A stretch of DNA of 64,000 bases from Telopea speciosissima (GCF_018873765.1 NC_057925.1:48267010-48331009); one strand, 5' to 3'. Positions 35,115-48,500 are shown, numbered from the stretch's first letter. The notes: generated from the letters alone by a model not told the origin. Made by a program: numbers and translations.

Positions 35115-35873
35115 ATCAATATGTACGGTTTCTAAGTCTGATCAAGAAGAGACCCAGTTGAGCCCATTATGTCTATTGGATCTGGGTCTGTGATGCAATC
35201 ACCATCACAGGATTGTTTAAACTCGGATCGGGAGAGTATTTTTATTGTTTTCTTCATATTTGCACATTTTGAGTTTATACAATTCATTCTTCCGGTCAGA
35301 CCTTTCAGCTGCCTACACCACTCTGGCTCAGTTAAAAATGTTGCAATGAGCTTGGGCCAACCTTCTTACATCCTTACGATTGAGGCTGAAATTAATTAGT
35401 GTTCTTGTTAGTGGGTAAGAGGGAATCCTTAAAAGAGCATTAAGATGTCAGATTAAGTTTTCCTTTCATTAACTCCCATCTCCTATTGTATGAGGTTGAA
35501 AATGAGAATGGATCATCTGAGAGACAGCCACATGTCCCTTTTGTTTTCATAAATATCCCTCTTCCCCTTGTAAATGGCAAAAATGGGACATGTGGCTGCT
35601 TCTCACATGTATGTACGTGCAAAAGAACTTGAACTCGCTGAAAATACCATTCCCCAGTCTAATCAAATCGTCAAATCTCATGCTTGAAGAGATTCTCTCT
35701 TGACCATGGGTTAAGAGAAACTGGGTCCTAAGATACCCGTGTGAAATGGGCTTGAAATGTGGCCACCATCCTAAAGTTTGTGTAGGATAGGTTAAGCTTG
35801 GGTTTTTTTGTAAGATCCTGTGTTTATGGACTAGTAGGTTTGGGATTTGAACAAGGTGGTTCATCCAAAATCT
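35115..35873. other. Intergenic stretch with no recognised gene
   Basis: Upstream flank of the DUF751 gene. The CT-rich segment at 34985-35030 is probably its leader. No further gene seen. Confidence 0.45.
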
Positions 35874-36150
35874 AGAGGCTCCAGTCCAACCCATTCATAC
35901 CGGTTTACTCTGAGTAGTATATACAGCCCTTACTAGAAATGTCCAATGGTCATCTATTAGGAAAAATCTTACTTTTTTCTCATTCTATATGTATAATCTA
36001 TTATGCCTAGTAGAGGCTCCAGTCCAACCCATTCATACCGGTTTACTCCGAGTAGTATATACAGCCCTTACTAGAAATGTCCAATGGTCATCTATTAGGA
36101 AAAATCTTACTTTTTTTCTCATTCTATATGTATAATCTATTATGCCTAGT
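35874..36150. repeat. 138-bp nearly perfect tandem duplication
   Basis: 35874-36011 and 36012-36150 differ by about one substitution and one base in a T-run. Both start 'agaggctccagtccaaccc' and end 'tattatgcctagt'. This implies a very recent event. Confidence 0.97.
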
Positions 36151-37168
36151 AGTATCTATATGATGATTATTTATGACACATGACTGATGAACGATTTCTC
36201 ATAAATAATTCATGAATAGAAGGGATAATGTTATCTGACATTATCCCATTTAAGTTTAGTACAGATAGAATCCAACGGTTATTACGCAAGATTCAGGATC
36301 CAACGGATGATAATAAGCTTGCATGGGAGATTCTTAGCCAAACCCCCAGACAGAGAACATTATCCCTGAATACAAATAGAAATTATACCAAAGAGAGCCT
36401 TAAAACCCCCATTAGGTTTTTTTTTTTTTTGATAGGGACCCATTAGGTCAAACATTAAGGGTCATTCCCATCGTTACATTACATGGGAAAATTATCATTG
36501 TACTTAAAAATAGGATTTGATTCACCAAATTATTGTCCTTACAACGGTTCTTCATTTCTTTTAGGAAGGCATCAAGAAACAAATTCTGGAATTTGTGCAT
36601 GTGGCTTTCCCTTACAAATTTCCCAATAAAGGAACAAAAAACAAAGTTAAATATACAATCAATTTTCAACATCATGTAATCATATAGAAATTTTTAGGGG
36701 AAATGATTCTCATGCCAATGGCATGGACATATGCTTTCCCACACCTCTTACATCTGATCTGACCATGTGAACCCCTCACTAACACTTTCTCTCTTCCCAC
36801 ACCATGTGGGTTCCCTGTCAACAAAACCTTCTCCCACACAGCAGCGGCATGGCAAACCCATGGACAAACGATCAAACAATCTGAAGAAGATATACAAGAC
36901 TTCAATTCATAACAAAAAAAATATGACTTTGAGCAAATATTCCTTATGGGTCAAATATGGATGCAGTCCAATTAAATACAGATATATTCACTCTAACATC
37001 TATGTCCAATTCAACGGCTCTATATTCAGATTTTCATCCACCACAACAACTAGATCTCAAGATCTCAATCACGAGGCATGACATCCATTGACAAGAGAAA
37101 AGGAGAAATTAATTTAAAAAATTTCATATAAACCTCCTCCCTCACAGAAAATATACCATTTCCAGCTA
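36151..37168. other. Intergenic stretch with no recognised gene
   Basis: Downstream of the WSS1-like gene; part must be its 3' untranslated region. 'ggataatgttatctgacattatccc' (36222-36246) is a short hairpin. No coding motif seen. Confidence 0.45.
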
Positions 37169-40100
37169 TTAGTCCCAGCGGCCAACATTGGATGCAGGGA
37201 TGGAAACTGGTGGTCCACTTGAATACCTCCACTGTTCACAAGCTGAGCATCTCTCTTCCTTGACACTGTTTTCCAGAGTGCAAAATTTGCAAGCCCAGCT
37301 CTTGAACTTAACTCCAACATCTTTCGGCTTTTGGCTACCACAAGCATCACATATTGGAGCTAATGGCTGCAGTAACGCACCATCATTACCAATGAGATAC
37401 AATCAAAAGTGACTTATAGTAGGGATGATATGTAGAAACAAGAAACAGGAAATACTATCTCAGTAGGGGAGTTTTCTTTTTGCAAGGAATGTGAAATGAA
37501 GTTGCAAACTAGCAATATATTATACAACTGGCAGGTTCTAATGCTGATTGGTTTTCCATGCCTCTGTGAAAAATCTACAGCAATTAATGTGGCATGAGAT
37601 CTACAGATGTTCTTAAACCTATCTTGCACCAATTTAGCAAAATACATTCCCTAAAGCTGATCACTTTTCCATTCAAGTGTGACAAGTATAAAAAGTTAAT
37701 GCTTAACTTCAGCGTTAAGTTCCAAGGTGGCCCAATATTGACAAATCATGGTTGTGATCTACCATAGGACGTAAAGACAAAATAGTGAATAACATTTTGC
37801 AAAGAAACAAGTGCCTTTGTCGTGGTTTAAACAGTTATTTCATGTTAGTTCGAACACATCAGACTAGGTATAACATATTTTGAAAAGACAGTTTAGATGA
37901 CCATAGGACAAGTGGTGAGGAAGGACATGCATAGTCTAGGTCTGGTCCCAAGTATAACGTCGGACAGCCTATTGGAGGGCAAAGATACATGTATCAGACC
38001 CCATTTAGCTGAGATTATCCTGATGTGTTGGGCTGTGCCTCTTTCTTCTTACTATCTTTCATTTTTCTATTTATTTCCCATCTTCCATTTGTCTTTTTCC
38101 TTTTGTCATTTCTCATCTCTTTCCCCATTCCTCTTCTCCCATCTTTTCTTCACCTTTTTTGAGTATAACTCCGTTTTCTCTATTTTGTTTTGTTTGGATC
38201 CATGTAACCGACCCTGTTAAGTTGGGATAAGGCTGAGTTTGTTGTTGTTGTTGTAGTTTAGATTACCCATTCTTTAAGACTCCCCTCTTTTCCAGGTAAA
38301 AACCATATATAAAAGGAACATTTTCGGGTAAAATCATTACAAAAAGAAAAAACGATATTTACCTGGAAAGAAATGCAACCTAAATAGTGCCAGTTTTAGT
38401 AAAAATGATAGGAAACCCATTACCCCTAAACCCATTTAGGTTTTCCAATGTTGACAAATTAGTGTGATAAGTTGCTTATAATCACCAAATGTTAAAAATG
38501 GCTCGCTGTTTACAGTAGCAAGCTTTTATTTTGAGCAACATAACTTAAGAGTTGGGGTCAAAATTTCTACAAATATTCCCTTCAATTAGAAACAGTAGCA
38601 AATGAAGCTTTGGAACCCTATCAAGGAGCATCTTATGGATTTTTCCCACCTTTATATGAATGAATAAGCATCTGATCAGGAGTTTTTGACCTACCATCTG
38701 GGAGTTGAAGCTCTTAGGGAATAAATTAGATACCATTCGAGCCAAAACACAAAATTATAGTCAAGGACTAAGACAAGAATACACAAGAGAGCCAAAGGCC
38801 ACTCAGAAGAATATATAGGTTTTAAAGGATGGAGAGAATAAATGGCAAATATGTACACCTAGACTGGATTGACTTGCAAATGCACAACTTGTGCACCTTT
38901 TTTTTGAGTGATAAAATGTGGACAGATAGTTTTTCTTTTGAATAAAAGCAGGTGCAGAAATTTGATCCGTTGTAAGACAATATTTTATGAACCGTAATTG
39001 GTTAATGAATCTATCAGATTAGCATGGAAAAATATTCTAAACACTAGTTTCATTGCTAGATGTTGCAAATATCAACCATTACAGAGTCAATAACAGAATT
39101 TTAAAATAACACTCTTCAGAGTTTTATGAAAATCCTAAATAATTATATAGTTAGGGACCAGTAAGAGTAAGAACTTAACAATACAAAGAACAAGCATGTA
39201 TAATTAATTACTGCTCAAAATACATTCCAGAAAACAATCCAATGACTAAAAGATGCTATGCTTAAAAAAGAAATCCACCTCATAAATAAATCAAATAAGT
39301 ACAAAAAAAATTTCATGATATTAAGTTTGTGGGACTCACTGGATTGAACAAAGTGCATGTTCCACATTCCCAACTAACTTTATCCTCAGTATCATCTGTT
39401 TCAGCATGTTTAAGCATAGATCCGGAAGTTGAAGCTTCCACAGTCAAATCCACAAAACTAGATTCTGGCCTCAGATCAGAAGAATGGATAAATGACTCAT
39501 TATCCGACAAACGACTTTTCTTCCGAGGTTTCAAAACTGAATCGTGTGGTTCAGAACCATCCAAATTTTCGGAGCTTTTGGCAGATGGACCCACGCACTC
39601 AAGCGTTTCAATTACATTGGAGTTACTTTCTTCTTCACCTAACATTTCAGAAGATCCACACCATAAATCATCCTGCAATCTCCTTTCAGCAGCCATGGCA
39701 GCAGCCTGTATTGGACTAAGTGCAACCATAATATTGCTGTCACCACCAAGGCGCTTGGGTCCAGATGGTAGTAGAGATCCAAGACGCAGTCGCTTTTCTG
39801 CAGCAGTCAATGCAGTTTGGCGAAGAGATGACAAAGGGGGTTGACGAGTAGAACCTCCCAAACGTCTTCCTCGAAGATCAAACCCCTCACCTGTGCCAGT
39901 TATTCCCTTGGAAATAAGATCCTCACATTCCTGAAAAAGAGCATGAGCTGTTGGATGAAATTCTTATAAAGCAAAGAAGCCAAAGAAGCAAAGGACTCAA
40001 TGCACATACACAGAATAAAGGCTCAATCCACCAAAACAACCAAACTAGATAAAAATTTAATGTCAAACTATAAAGGCTTCAATTGTTTCAAAAGAAAATA

Positions 40101-41296
40101 GTTTGTAGTAATTGTGTTAAAGTCATTGTTAACAAACAAGTAGCAAAGAAATACAAAATAGAGTTTATGATTACAAATTGAGTTTCCGAGAATTATGTCC
40201 CACTGATAGAAGTGGAGCCCCCAAGGGAAATTATCTGGCAAATAATGAAAATGCATTGGTACTAACATTTTATCTCTAAGGGAACCTGCTCCAAAACATA
40301 AATAATTCAGAAAAATATTCCACCAATAACAAGTGTTATGGTAAAAATAAGGAGGGGGCGACTAAGATAGTCCCACACTCCCACATCGTTTGGGTATGGA
40401 GAGAGCTTGCGGTTTATAAGCAAGGGCCAACCCCTTCCACGTAGACGCGTTTTAAAACTGTGCAGGCCTCAGCCCAAAGTGGACAACATCACATGGACGC
40501 AACAACGAGCATTGGTTCAACAGATTTTTTGTCCCCAGTAAATCTTCACTAGCAGATAAAAAAAGAGTCACAAAAAATGTTATATGGAGTAAAAACCAAT
40601 AATGAATTCAAGCAGAGCTTGTGAAAACCTCTGGATAGAGTTCCAAGTAACTACTGGATTAACACCACAAACTTTATATTTTGATTCCTAGGACATATAA
40701 CATATTGATGTGAAGCGATAAATGGAGGCTCTTTTAAAACCATAACTAGAATACCTACATACAAGTCTACCTTGAGAGCTTTGTTATTTCCTTTTGATAG
40801 GCTATCTATCGATCATTATGGCATATATGAAAAGTGAAAAAGACGAACCTTTCGGAGTTCGTCCCAGAGCTTGTAGAAGTTGGCGTTGTGAGGGCCATGG
40901 GCATTATGGCACAGCTCGTGAAGCATCGTATCAAGAATCTGATCATAAGGGTAAAAGTCCCATTCTCTATTTGGCTTCCGCAATCTGAGCTTAACCTGGA
41001 TACCTCTTCCCACATTCAACCCTAGAAGACACCGATTGTTCGGACTGCAATTTTTTAATTCATATCTTCTTTTTTCAATTTCCATGAAAAAAAAATAAAT
41101 AAATTGAAGACGAAAAGAGAGATTGATTATAGAAGAATTACCAAAACTCAGAAAGAAGCTTAACTCTCCATTTACGCTTTCGCATGATGGGTTCTACCTG
41201 GCTTGCAATTTTCTGAAGAATCTTCCTTGCTTCATTTTCTCCGTCTCTTTTAAGGGTTTTGATTTCCCAAACCTTGTTAAGATCGCCCGAATTCAT
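37169..41296 (-). CDS. WSS1-like DNA-protein crosslink metalloprotease (WLM domain)
   Basis: Exons (minus): 41142-41296, 40849-41044, 39340-39930, 37169-37366. All borders are GT/AG and phases fit, giving 379 residues. I chose the ATG at 41296 (MNSGDLNKVWEIK), which matches plant relatives; one 33 bp upstream is also in frame. The WLM domain spans about residues 5-130, with the zinc-protease motif HELCHNAHGPH at 94-104 (ligands His94, His98, His104; catalytic Glu95). GEGFDLRGRRLGG resembles a CDC48-binding SHP box. FVDLTV resembles a SUMO-interacting motif. The C-terminus holds two RanBP2-type zinc fingers (WECGTCTLFNP...CDACGSQKP, split by the last intron, and WACKFCTLEN...CSACEQW). Wss1/SPRTN-type proteases degrade proteins crosslinked to DNA in the nucleus. 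The last intron holds an RTE LINE piece and the second intron a Pol III-like promoter element. The gene is divergent from the Tim17-family gene. Confidence 0.95.
37899..38254 (+). mobile_element. 5'-truncated RTE LINE in the last WSS1 intron
   Basis: Ends with the RTE 3' signature ('gttgggataaggctgag') and a (TTG)n tail. The target duplication AGTTTAGAT lies at 37890-37898 and 38255-38263. The start matches the terminal RT-coding stretch seen near 58390 ('gtggtgagga(a/g)(g/a)gacatgcata'). A pyrimidine-rich segment (about 38025-38160) has no counterpart in the other copy. Antisense to the host gene. Confidence 0.88.
40378..40530 (+). promoter_or_regulatory. snRNA-type promoter motifs (USE, TATA) and T-run in a WSS1 intron
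   Basis: CTCCCACATCG at 40378-40388 matches the plant snRNA upstream element RTCCCACATCG except at the first base. TTTATAAG begins at 40413, 24 nt later, which is the spacing used by plant Pol III snRNA-type genes (U6), shorter than that of Pol II types. A T6 run at 40525-40530 could end a transcript of about 85 nt starting near 40445. The transcribed part does not look like U6, 7SL, MRP or U3. The block resembles a dispersed plant repeat, so this may be a repeat rather than a gene. Confidence 0.4.
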
Positions 41297-41811
41297 CCGT
41301 CCTTCGCAGAGCACCGATGAGCGAAACACGATTTCACTATTCTTTTTGCTCTATCAAATCATCCGATAGAGTTTCTTCATCTAATCAAAATTTCAAAAAC
41401 ACCGACCCCTTCTGGTTCGAAGCCTACCTGTTTCAATTTTGTGGACATCGTTGTCGACGTTGTGATGTGGCTGGCCCCACATTCGAAAAAAAAATTTTGC
41501 ACAAGAAAAGTGCAAAGCGGGAACTCCCTTACCAAAAGCCAAGAGGCGCTTTGGTCCGATACCGATTCAAATCGGCCTGCATCGGATGGATTTGCTCCCA
41601 ATTTCATTTAAAATTTGGTTTTTTTTTTCCTTACCATTTTACTCTTTATCCGTACTGATCCACTGATACGTATCAGGTTCTATTGAATACCAATATATTT
41701 GATTGGAATCGTTAAAATTGATCGGTTTAGGTTCGTTAATAATTATCCCCAATTCTTTGCTTATTGAGTCCAATCATGTAACTTACTCTAAGTCTTTAAA
41801 TCTTTTTGTTA

Positions 41812-42045
41812 AGGAGAAATGTTTTGTGTGGGAGAGACGAGTCTCCATAGTCCATGCCCACCAGACATAGAGGACCTGGCTCTCCTCCAGTTGTGGTGGC
41901 GGGAGTTGAAGGATCTAGCCTAATAAAAACAGGGGGTTTGGTCATTTCACAGCCGAATCATAGAGGGGTGAAATGACGACCCACCCCATAAAAACGGAAA
42001 TGCTCGCCACACTCTCACACGGAGAACTGTTCCCTATTCTATAAT
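41812..42045. mobile_element. MITE between the two divergent genes
   Basis: The left end 'ggagaaatgttttgtgtgggagag' and the reversed right end 'ggaacagttctccgtgtgagag' are imperfect inverted repeats. The interior shares 'gacctggctctcctccag' and 'ggtcatttcaca' with the element at 32283-32640, so they are relatives. It sits about 470 bp upstream of the Tim17-family ATG. Confidence 0.6.
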
Positions 42046-42517
42046 TATGAGAGTATATAAACCTGGTGCTCCCACCCGATCAACCGTTCAGCAAGTGGGA
42101 AGGTCAGTCCACAGGTACCACATTCCGCAGCTAATGGCCCGCCCGTCCATAGTACATGCCTCCATTCTCAATACCGTCTAGAAGTCCTTATGGACAGCAC
42201 AGATGGTCGGTAGTCAGTACTCCATACTCCATAGTCCATTACCCCAATCTCCAAGGCGTTCTGCGCCTCTGCTGCCCTTTCTCTCAATCAACTGCGATTC
42301 TCTGATCCTCACAGTCACAGATTCAGCTCGTCTGGTTGGAGTCCTAACTCCAAACTTATAAGTTGATCCCTCTGCCTGACCTCTGATTTCATTGGACGTA
42401 TTATTTGTTTTCCGATTCGTCAATCATTATTTTTCAACAGTTCCGATCATACGGTCATGAACACGATCTGAGTAACACAATCACTGCGTCTTCGTAACGA
42501 TCGTAGAGCCTTAGATA
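42046..42517 (+). promoter_or_regulatory. Upstream region of the Tim17-family gene
   Basis: Presumed promoter and leader. A TATA-like GTATATAAAC lies at about 42053, rather far from the ATG (42518). Either the leader is about 430 nt or the promoter is TATA-less. Confidence 0.35.
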
Positions 42518-45500
42518 ATGGCAGGAGTAGCTCTGTTGTTAGATCTTTTGAGGAAAAATCCCTCTGTTTCGACCCAAACCCTGCATTCTTATGGCTTATT
42601 CTCCGCAACTGTTGCTGCTTCTGCCGCCGCCGCTTCTGTTGCAGCTGGAAGACCTTTTGCTTCTAGGTTTTTGTTCGGGTACGTTGCCTATAATCTCTTT
42701 AATTGCCCCGAACTCTTCTCTCTTTTTCTTTCTTTGAGTTTGTATTTGTTTTGAAGTTTGGTTCTAGAAAAAGGTTTATATTAGAGCATGATTAACATGG
42801 AGAAAATTTTAGATGTCGTTGCAGTGGTGGCTGATTAATGTTTTTGTATGAATCAGTAGTTTATTTTTTAAAAGATGATCGATCATGGTTTTGCTTCTTT
42901 CATAGATTTGAACGTCTAGGTGGGTTTGACAAGAAAATAGAGTTGTAAATGTGGTTTGTGCATTTTTTTTTTCCGGTTCATCAATTTGCGCCTTTTGTCA
43001 GTTAATTCTTACCATATCCCTTTGGCTTCAGTAAGGAATTAAGCAATGCTTTGATTAAGAGTTAAATTTCTCCTCTTATTCAGGCTGCTTTCAACTCATG
43101 CATGTAGATATCTTATTTCTGCAAATTGTCTTCCTCTCTTCTGTTCTTTTTTCATTCTTATCTTTCCCTCTTTTTTTATAGCTTCGGGAGTCTGATTTAG
43201 GCTGTTTTGTTACTATACTAATGATGTAGGATATTTTCCAAATGGTGTAGATGTGAAACTTGGATGATTCAGTACTCTAGTTGTCAGTAATAATATGCTC
43301 CATTCCCTTTCTAAATCAATTTGGTTTGTTCTAAAGATCCACCCCTCTAATCAATTTTTCTGAGTAACAGAGACTTTATTTTTCAAAGTTCTGCTGTGTC
43401 AGACACTGTGTCCATGTTCTGCCTTTATTGGGTTCTATTGCTTCTGTTTTCCATATAAGCACACTTTTCATAAAATGGTGCTGTTTGGTCGCCATAAACC
43501 ACTGCTGGGCAATGAAAATTATATCTATATGCAGTCATCTTTGTAAGCACTCAAATTTGGAATTATAATGGGTGGGGTTATTGCTTGGCATTTCTTGGAT
43601 CAAGGTTGGCAACAATGGGGAAATTTGACAACATGGTGTTGCTGTGAAGCCCTAATTTGGTTTGATCCAAAACCTCAGTCTTGTTAATGGGTATTCAAAA
43701 TTTTCCTTCATTCCTTGTAATGGGTTGTTAATTGGGATCATCATTTCCGTCAACGTGGAATGTTGATGAAGAAGAAAACACAATAGCATTCTTCAACCCC
43801 CTCTGTTTTTCTTCCTCCCCCCCCCCCCCCCTCATATCAGATGCTCCGTCTCAATTGAGTCGTACTTGAACATCTGATGCTGAAGGGGTTATTCTAGGAC
43901 ACTGTAGTTTTCTTTTTAGTTTCCCTTCATACTAGTTTCTTCTTGGGCTCTTATATGTTGGTGTTAATTGTCTGGCAGTACCCAGTACTACCATGAGTAT
44001 TCATCATTGAGGAATGTTGAGGAAGAAAAGTAACACATTTTGCATTGTTCAACCCCTCTCTCTCTCTCTACCGTTTCAATTGACTCATGTTAAACTCGTG
44101 ATGCTGATATGGTCACTTGAGGGTATTGTGCCATTCTTATTAAATCTCTTTTATACAAGGAATTTTCTTATTGACACCCCCTAAGGTGTCAAAGAATTTG
44201 TAACATTATTTTTTTGTCATTTTAGTATAACACACATTTTCTTTCAATGAGGGTAAAACTATCTCTCTCTTTCTCGTATCAGGTACTCTCTACCATCTTC
44301 TTCTCCTTTCTTCCTCCTAACTTCAGTTTCTGGTTCACATTTGTGTTAGCATATACCAGCAGTCCCTTAGGTAGTAAGTTGGATCTCCTCCATCTCCTTT
44401 CTTTTCTTCCCTCTCTTTTGGTCGAAGGCACCTCTACCTTAGGCAATTCCACCCTAGGTTTCCAGCCACAAAATATCCTTATTCTGTGAGAATCAGTCCT
44501 GCAATTAGGGAGCCCCTGAATCTGTCCTCCGGGCCAAGGGTTGCAGAATATTTGAACTTCAGTTAGCCATCTGTTGAGTTTGATATCGCTTGCAACAAAG
44601 GTTGCGATTCTTCATCCCCAGTTTCAGGTTGATTGGGTTCCTCGCAAAGATGATCTTAAGCCTGCAACTAGCTCTTCTTTCCGCTGGGTTCTGGTTGAGT
44701 TCGAAGGAAGAAGATAATAACCCCTTCCCCATGATTCCTCTCTCTTTTATTTTCTTTACCCCACTATCCAATTTCACCCTTCCATATTGTCATTAACCCC
44801 TTCTATCCTTTAATTTGTTTTGCTTCCAAATCTGTCCCTACACAATAAAAATGATAATTCCTTTTACGTCCTTTCTTCTTTGCCTTCCTAATTAAGCTTT
44901 TGAAATACTAGTTATTTACACTTTTTGCCATTTCGTTCAGTTGAGCCATGTGATAATCGGGTGGGCCCACAAGCAACCTAATAAGGGTTATTCTAATCTG
45001 GGTTTGCATCAGAAAGGACGGGGTCTGGAGAAGAACTATTGGGATAGAATTGCCCCTTCAAATAGATATAGCAGCTATACCTATGAAATGGTTTTACTAT
45101 AAAAATCTCTTTTCAAATTTCCAGCTAGTGTCACTTGGAATGGTTAACTCTGTACCATAGAAAGGAAATATCCCACTACTGAAATGTATAAGATTGATTT
45201 CATTCCTTTATGGATGGATGACATCACATGCAATGGTTGGCTGTTCTCCTCGAAGATTGACACAGTGATCCTTGTCATGTCGGCCTTGCTTCTTTCTATG
45301 TTGGGAGTAGCAGAGTAGGCCTTGATGTATTTTTTTTTCTTTGGGGGGGGGGGGACCTATATTACTAATTGACATTTATTTGCAATCCCAGGTTTCAAAG
45401 CCCTAATTTTGGGTCATATGATAGTACTCAATTAATCAAGGATAATGGCAATATTGTAATTCTGGAACAATATAGGACCCTTTTGGAAGAGGCAAATAAC

Positions 45501-48500
45501 AGTTAAGACCAATTGCTAATTAAACTTGAAGAGAGGGTTTTTTTGGAATTTATAGTAAAGGGAGGAAGGGTGCAAGTGTTAGCTAGTGCGTCTCCTATAA
45601 GCGACGAGCTGCGTTGGCACCCAAATGTGGTGATAATAGGCAAGGGTTCTCGCACCATGGCCGAGTATTGGTAAAGAAGCTAGTCCAAAAGCGTAGGATT
45701 AGATTAGCAGCTTGGAACATTGGATCTTTAATAGGTAAGAGTCTAAAATTGATAGATGTTATGAGGAGGAGGAGGATTAACATAGCTTGTATTCAAGAGA
45801 CTAGACGGAAGGGTAAAAAAGCTAAGGAGTTGGACGACTTTAAACTTTGTTATATGGGGGATAAAGTAATAGAAATGGAGTGGACATAGTAGTGGATAAA
45901 TATTTAAAGAATGATGTGGTGGATGTCAAAAGATTCGGAGATAGGATTTTATCCATCAAACTTGTGTTGGAGAAAGAGGTTTGAGGGCGGACCTTGGTGC
46001 AACGGTAAGGTTGCTTCATTGCGACCTAGTGGTCGGGGGTTCGATTCGGGAAAGAGCCTCTCTGCGAAGCAGGGGTAAGGCTGTGTACATTATGACCCTC
46101 CCCAGACCCCGCAATGGTGGGAACCTAACCTCGTGCACTAGGTATGCCCTTTTTTGTGTGTTAGAGAAATAGGTCATCAATATAATTAGCGCTTATGCAC
46201 CTCAAGTAGGGTTGGATGAAAGTAGTAAGTTACAATTTTGGGAGCAATGGATGGATTAGTGCAAGGTTTTAGTCAAGGAGAAAGGATTATTATATCTGAA
46301 TGGACATGTTGGGAAAGATCGTAGAGGCTATGACGGTGTACATGGAGGATAAGGATTTGGAGAGAGGAGAGGAGGTGATCTCATTTTTTTTGATTTTGTT
46401 GTGGTTTATGATTTATCCATTATAAACACTTATTTTGAAAAGAGAGAGAAGCATTTAATTACCTTCAAAAGTGGGCATCATGGTAGCCAAATAGATTTCT
46501 TCCTAACTAGAAGGTCCAATAGATTATTATGTAAGGACTGTAAGGTTATACCTAGGGAGGGCCTAACAACACATCATAGGTTACTGGTCATGGATATGTG
46601 CCTCACTACGCAGAATCGTAAGAAAGGTGGGCTTATTTTCCCAAGGATAAGGTGGTAGAGCTTAAAAGGAAATATTTGGAATCATTTAGTGATAAAGTGG
46701 TCAAACAAGGAAAGTGGGACTTTAAGGGAGACACTAATACGATGTGGAATGAGATGACTATTTGTATTAAGAAGGATGCTGAAGATGTTTTAGGCGAATC
46801 AAAAAGAAAATGTCATTCCTCTAAGGAGATTTGGTGCTGGGCTTATGAGGTTCAAGCAACCATTAAGACTAAGAAAACTAGTTTTATGTCATGACAAAGG
46901 ACTAAGGATGTAGATGATCTACAAAGGTATAAATTTGCCAGAAATGAAGCCAAGAAGAATGTGGGAAAAGCATGGGTGAAGAAATATGAAGATCTTCATA
47001 ACAATCTGAGCACAAAGGAAGGGGAAGAAGTTATTTATAAGATAGCTAAAATGTGGGAAAGGAAGAGTAGAGATCTCGACCATGTTAGATGTATAAAAAA
47101 TAAAGTTGGTAAAGTACTAATAAGGGATGAGGACATTAAGTAGACGGGGAAAGATTATTTTTGCAGCCTACTAAATGGAAACACTACTAGTAATAGTGTC
47201 ATGGAAGATTGCATTACCCATCAAAACACCACATGTCGTAGATATATACGAAAAATTAGGGTGTCTGAAGTAAAAGAAGCTTTAAGGAGGATGAAAGTAG
47301 GCAAGACACAAGGTCCAGATGAGGTCCCAATAGAAGTGTAGAAGAGCTCAAGAATCTGTGGTTTTTGTTTCATGAAATAAGGGATTATGTGCTAATTACG
47401 AAAGAGGTTATCTTCAACCCCTCAATAAAGGCAACCAGCGGCAACGTCTATCGATTCCAATTGATAAAGCTCCCTGATGCAGAGCTGAAGCACTACATCC
47501 GCAAGAAGAAAGAAGAACAAGAAGTTGCCCAAGTAGAAGTAGTAGTAGTGGTCCAATAGTTTTTTTGTTTCCCAGGATTTTTTATGTTTTTAAATTGAAC
47601 CGGCCAACGTGGTTGAACCAGTGGTTCAATTTAAGTGACCTGAGTCACCCCCTTTTATTTATTATGTAAATTTTTTTTTTTTTGGGTCCACACCACACTT
47701 CCACGATTTAGAGAGAGTGTGGACTAGTCAAGTTAAGTCGGCTAGGGGTGGTTAGATTCCTAGGTTGAGTAGGTGTAAGGCTGTTGAGCCCTATTTAAAT
47801 TAATAGAATTTGTGGAGCTCATTACTCTCCACTTTGAAATTAAAATTATGCTTGTGCAAGCTGCTGCTGCTTCTCTTTCACTGTGAAGATTGCTTTGTGT
47901 CTGATTAAAGCAGGTGGGATTGGTGTTTGATCCAATCGACACCTTGCGGTGGGAAGCCCAGGTGGTTCGTACAAGCTCTCCTTTGCAAGATTCAATTTTT
48001 ATTCAAGGTTCTGCTGCTGCCGATTGATCTCTGCTACTGCAAGTAATTGTGACAACATCCCCATCCCCTTACGTCTTCTTCTCATCCTCTACAGCCCAAC
48101 CCTAACCTTCCCCAGTTAGTTTTTACTGTTTCCCACACTCTAAATGCTGTCCAGACCTAACCCTCCATCAGAATTATATCAAATTCAAACCACAGCATCA
48201 CCAACATACCCCCTCCACTCAATCCATACCTCTGCCCCACCCGGCCCTCAAAACCCTAGATGCCTTTAACCTCCTTTAAACCCCCAAAACCCTAAATTCC
48301 TGTCCACATAATTCCGGCCCATAATTCCAGCCATTAAAACCCTTCCTTACTCTGGCAGAGTGCTCATCTCTACCCCTGGAGAACTCGATCCAAAGCTCCC
48401 TCCCAATTTCCCACTATAAACCCTAGATTCTCTCACTTCACTCTTTTCAAAAACCCGAAACCCTAACTTGCTGCCATTCAATATTACACACTTCTGCTCA

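Noticed and set aside
40378-40530. Cassandra-type TRIM or 7SL/U6 gene
   Set aside because: No 5S-like sequence for Cassandra, and the presumed transcript resembles none of U6, 7SL or U3; only the promoter-like motifs are kept as an observation.
45614-47143. Series of open frames in intron 1 as separate host genes
   Set aside because: They read as pieces of the RTE LINE endonuclease region, in LINE order.
47365-47559. 64-residue open frame in intron 1 as a host exon
   Set aside because: The Tim17-family exons join in phase without it, and it directly follows a broken LINE end; origin unknown.
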